Position numbers and translations under genes: made by a program
Shown here: positions 63,121 through 64,000 of the stretch, one piece after another
How the letters are laid out: every line of letters starts with the position of its first letter
Numbering within the stretch: position 1 is the stretch's first letter
Source: Chelativorans salis
Lineage (GTDB): Bacteria; Pseudomonadota; Alphaproteobacteria; Rhizobiales; Rhizobiaceae
Direction: 5' to 3'
DNA length: 64,000 nt
NCBI RefSeq assembly: GCF_025336525.1
Contig: NZ_JAOCZP010000002.1
Span: forward strand, 1 to 64,000
Notes under the pieces: generated by a model
Database searches by the model: none
What the model saw: only the letters and a program-made list of their open reading frames with translations
Told to the model about the DNA's origin: nothing

Positions 63121-64000
63121 TCATTTTGTCCCCCTGGTGCTGACGCCGGACAGTGTCGGCAGGGTGATCACGAACTCCGCTCCGCGCTTGCTGTCGGCCA
63201 GCGTAAGCTTTCCGCCGAGCCGCTCCATGATCTGCCGACTGATGGCGAGCCCCAGCCCGGCGCCCACCTGGCGCGGCATCGGGCCGCGGGCGAAGCGCTG
63301 GAAAATTCGCTCGCGCTCCGATGCCGGTATGCCGGGACCATTGTCGCATACGCGGGCCTCGTAGACCCCTTTGTGCACCGAGCTCGACACCGTCACCACC
63401 GGGTTGGCATTGGTGTTGTACTTGATGGCGTTGGAGATCAGGTTGATGAACACTTGCGCCAGCTTGTCCCGGTTACCGCTGACGCTGCAGCGTCGCACGC
63501 GGCCCTTGCGCACCAGCTTCACGCCCGCCGCGCTCGCCAATGTCTCGCAACTGGCCATCGCCTGATCGAGTGCGGTGTTTGGATCGAAAGGCTCCACCGT
63601 CCAGTTCACATCCCCGTTTTCGAGCTGGCTGAGGTCGAGAATTCCGTCGAGCAACGTCGTCAGGCGGATGCTTTCAGCCTGGATGATGTGCAGGAAGCGC
63701 TCTCTGCGCTCCGGATCGAGAGAGGAATCGGACAGCAGTATGTCGCTGAACGAGCGGATCGAGGCCATCGGTGTGCGCACTTCGTGGCTTACCTGACTCA
63801 AGAATGCGTCCTTCTGCACGTCGATTTCGCGCAATTGCTCGTTGGCTTGCGCAAGCTCGACGGCCGTGGCCTCCACCTGCCACGATTTGCGTTCCAGCTC
63901 GGCCGAATAGGCGCGGATCTGCTCGGTCTCGTCGGCGAGCCGCTTGAGCTCTTCCACGCTGATTGTCTCGCTGGTGACGACGCTGGAAACGAGCGTGCGG
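63121..64000 (-). CDS. Sensor histidine kinase, C-terminal part (5' end beyond the window)
   Basis: The - strand frame is open to the window edge. Visible parts: a coiled segment (SAELERKSWQVEATAVELAQ), the HisKA domain with LSQVSHEVRTPMASIRSFSD (phosphorylated histidine), the ATPase domain VFINLISNAIKYN (N box), VCDNGPGIP and GAGLGLAISRQIMERLGG. The linker and H box resemble the C-terminal halves of kinases that carry a sodium/solute symporter domain (CbrA type), but that part is not in the window, so this is a guess. It probably senses a metabolite and works with a response regulator elsewhere. Confidence 0.9.
   Translation of the reverse strand, partial: RTLVSSVVTSETISVEELKRLADETEQIRAYSAELERKSWQVEATAVELAQANEQLREIDVQKDAFLSQVSHEVRTPMASIRSFSDILLSDSSLDPERRERFLHIIQAESIRLTTLLDGILDLSQLENGDVNWTVEPFDPNTALDQAMASCETLASAAGVKLVRKGRVRRCSVSGNRDKLAQVFINLISNAIKYNTNANPVVTVSSSVHKGVYEARVCDNGPGIPASERERIFQRFARGPMPRQVGAGLGLAISRQIMERLGGKLTLADSKRGAEFVITLPTLSGVSTRGTK

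Overview
The window looks like an accessory replicon or genomic island of an alphaproteobacterium in the Rhizobiales (Hyphomicrobiales, Rhizobiaceae/Phyllobacteriaceae type). The basis is the high-GC coding style, several gene families typical of rhizobia (DUF1127, DUF1488, DUF883, a short tyrosine integrase, an N-terminal piece of a cyclic-glucan-synthase-like protein), a CIRCE-type operator before groESL, and many ABC and TRAP uptake operons with their own regulators. There are no rRNA, tRNA or ribosomal protein genes and no CRISPR array. Broken genes are frequent in the first 30 kb.

Region 1 (1-13.3 kb) is a mosaic of small housekeeping-like accessory genes among decayed ones: a frameshifted IS1182-type transposase end, a DMT exporter followed by a DUF1127 gene with an internal stop, a short-chain dehydrogenase stub, an alpha/beta hydrolase, SRPBCC and VOC proteins, a frameshifted DUF1772 membrane protein, a MocR/PdxR-type regulator, a dihydrofolate-reductase-like protein, an AraC regulator, a DUF3052 protein, a monooxygenase-fold protein, an SDR and a secreted hydrolase. 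The regulator's promoter and 5' end exist twice, in inverted orientation (5.34-5.53 and 7.61-7.83 kb).

Region 2 (14.3-29.7 kb) is a membrane and stress set: fatty acid desaturase, Crp/Fnr regulator, PAS/HisKA_2 sensor kinase, very small membrane peptides, DUF883, a transglutaminase-like protein, DUF2254, two cyclopropane-fatty-acid-synthase-type methyltransferases, groES-groEL and DUF1488. Fragments of glycan-synthesis genes and short dispersed repeats lie between them.

Region 3 (29.8-37 kb) has an integrase stub joined to a TRAP permease stub, a LysR regulator, and a convergent operon of split transketolase, SDR and a complete TRAP transporter (P, Q, M).

Region 4 (37.5-63 kb) is a dense, well-kept catabolic island of three modules. 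Module A (- strand from 43.84 to 37.51 kb): a class IV transaminase resembling (R)-amine transaminases, an opine-dehydrogenase-type enzyme and a PotDBCA-type ABC importer, divergent from an Lrp/AsnC regulator. Module B (- strand from 50.16 to 44.58 kb): class V aminotransferase, MFS exporter with a histidine-rich tail, flavin monooxygenase and two carboxymuconolactone-decarboxylase/AhpD-fold proteins, divergent from a second Lrp/AsnC regulator. The two divergent promoters share a similar inverted repeat. Module C (50.8-62.97 kb): an amidohydrolase, a hydroxyquinol-type lower pathway (maleylacetate reductase, beta-hydroxyacid dehydrogenase, intradiol dioxygenase, YciI-like protein), a Liv-type ABC importer, an atypical SDR, a bicupin and an XRE-cupin regulator; an 18-bp site recurs before the bicupin and before the amidohydrolase. 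The likely overall logic is import and breakdown of nitrogen-containing and aromatic compounds, but the actual substrates cannot be read from the sequence. The window ends inside a sensor histidine kinase gene.
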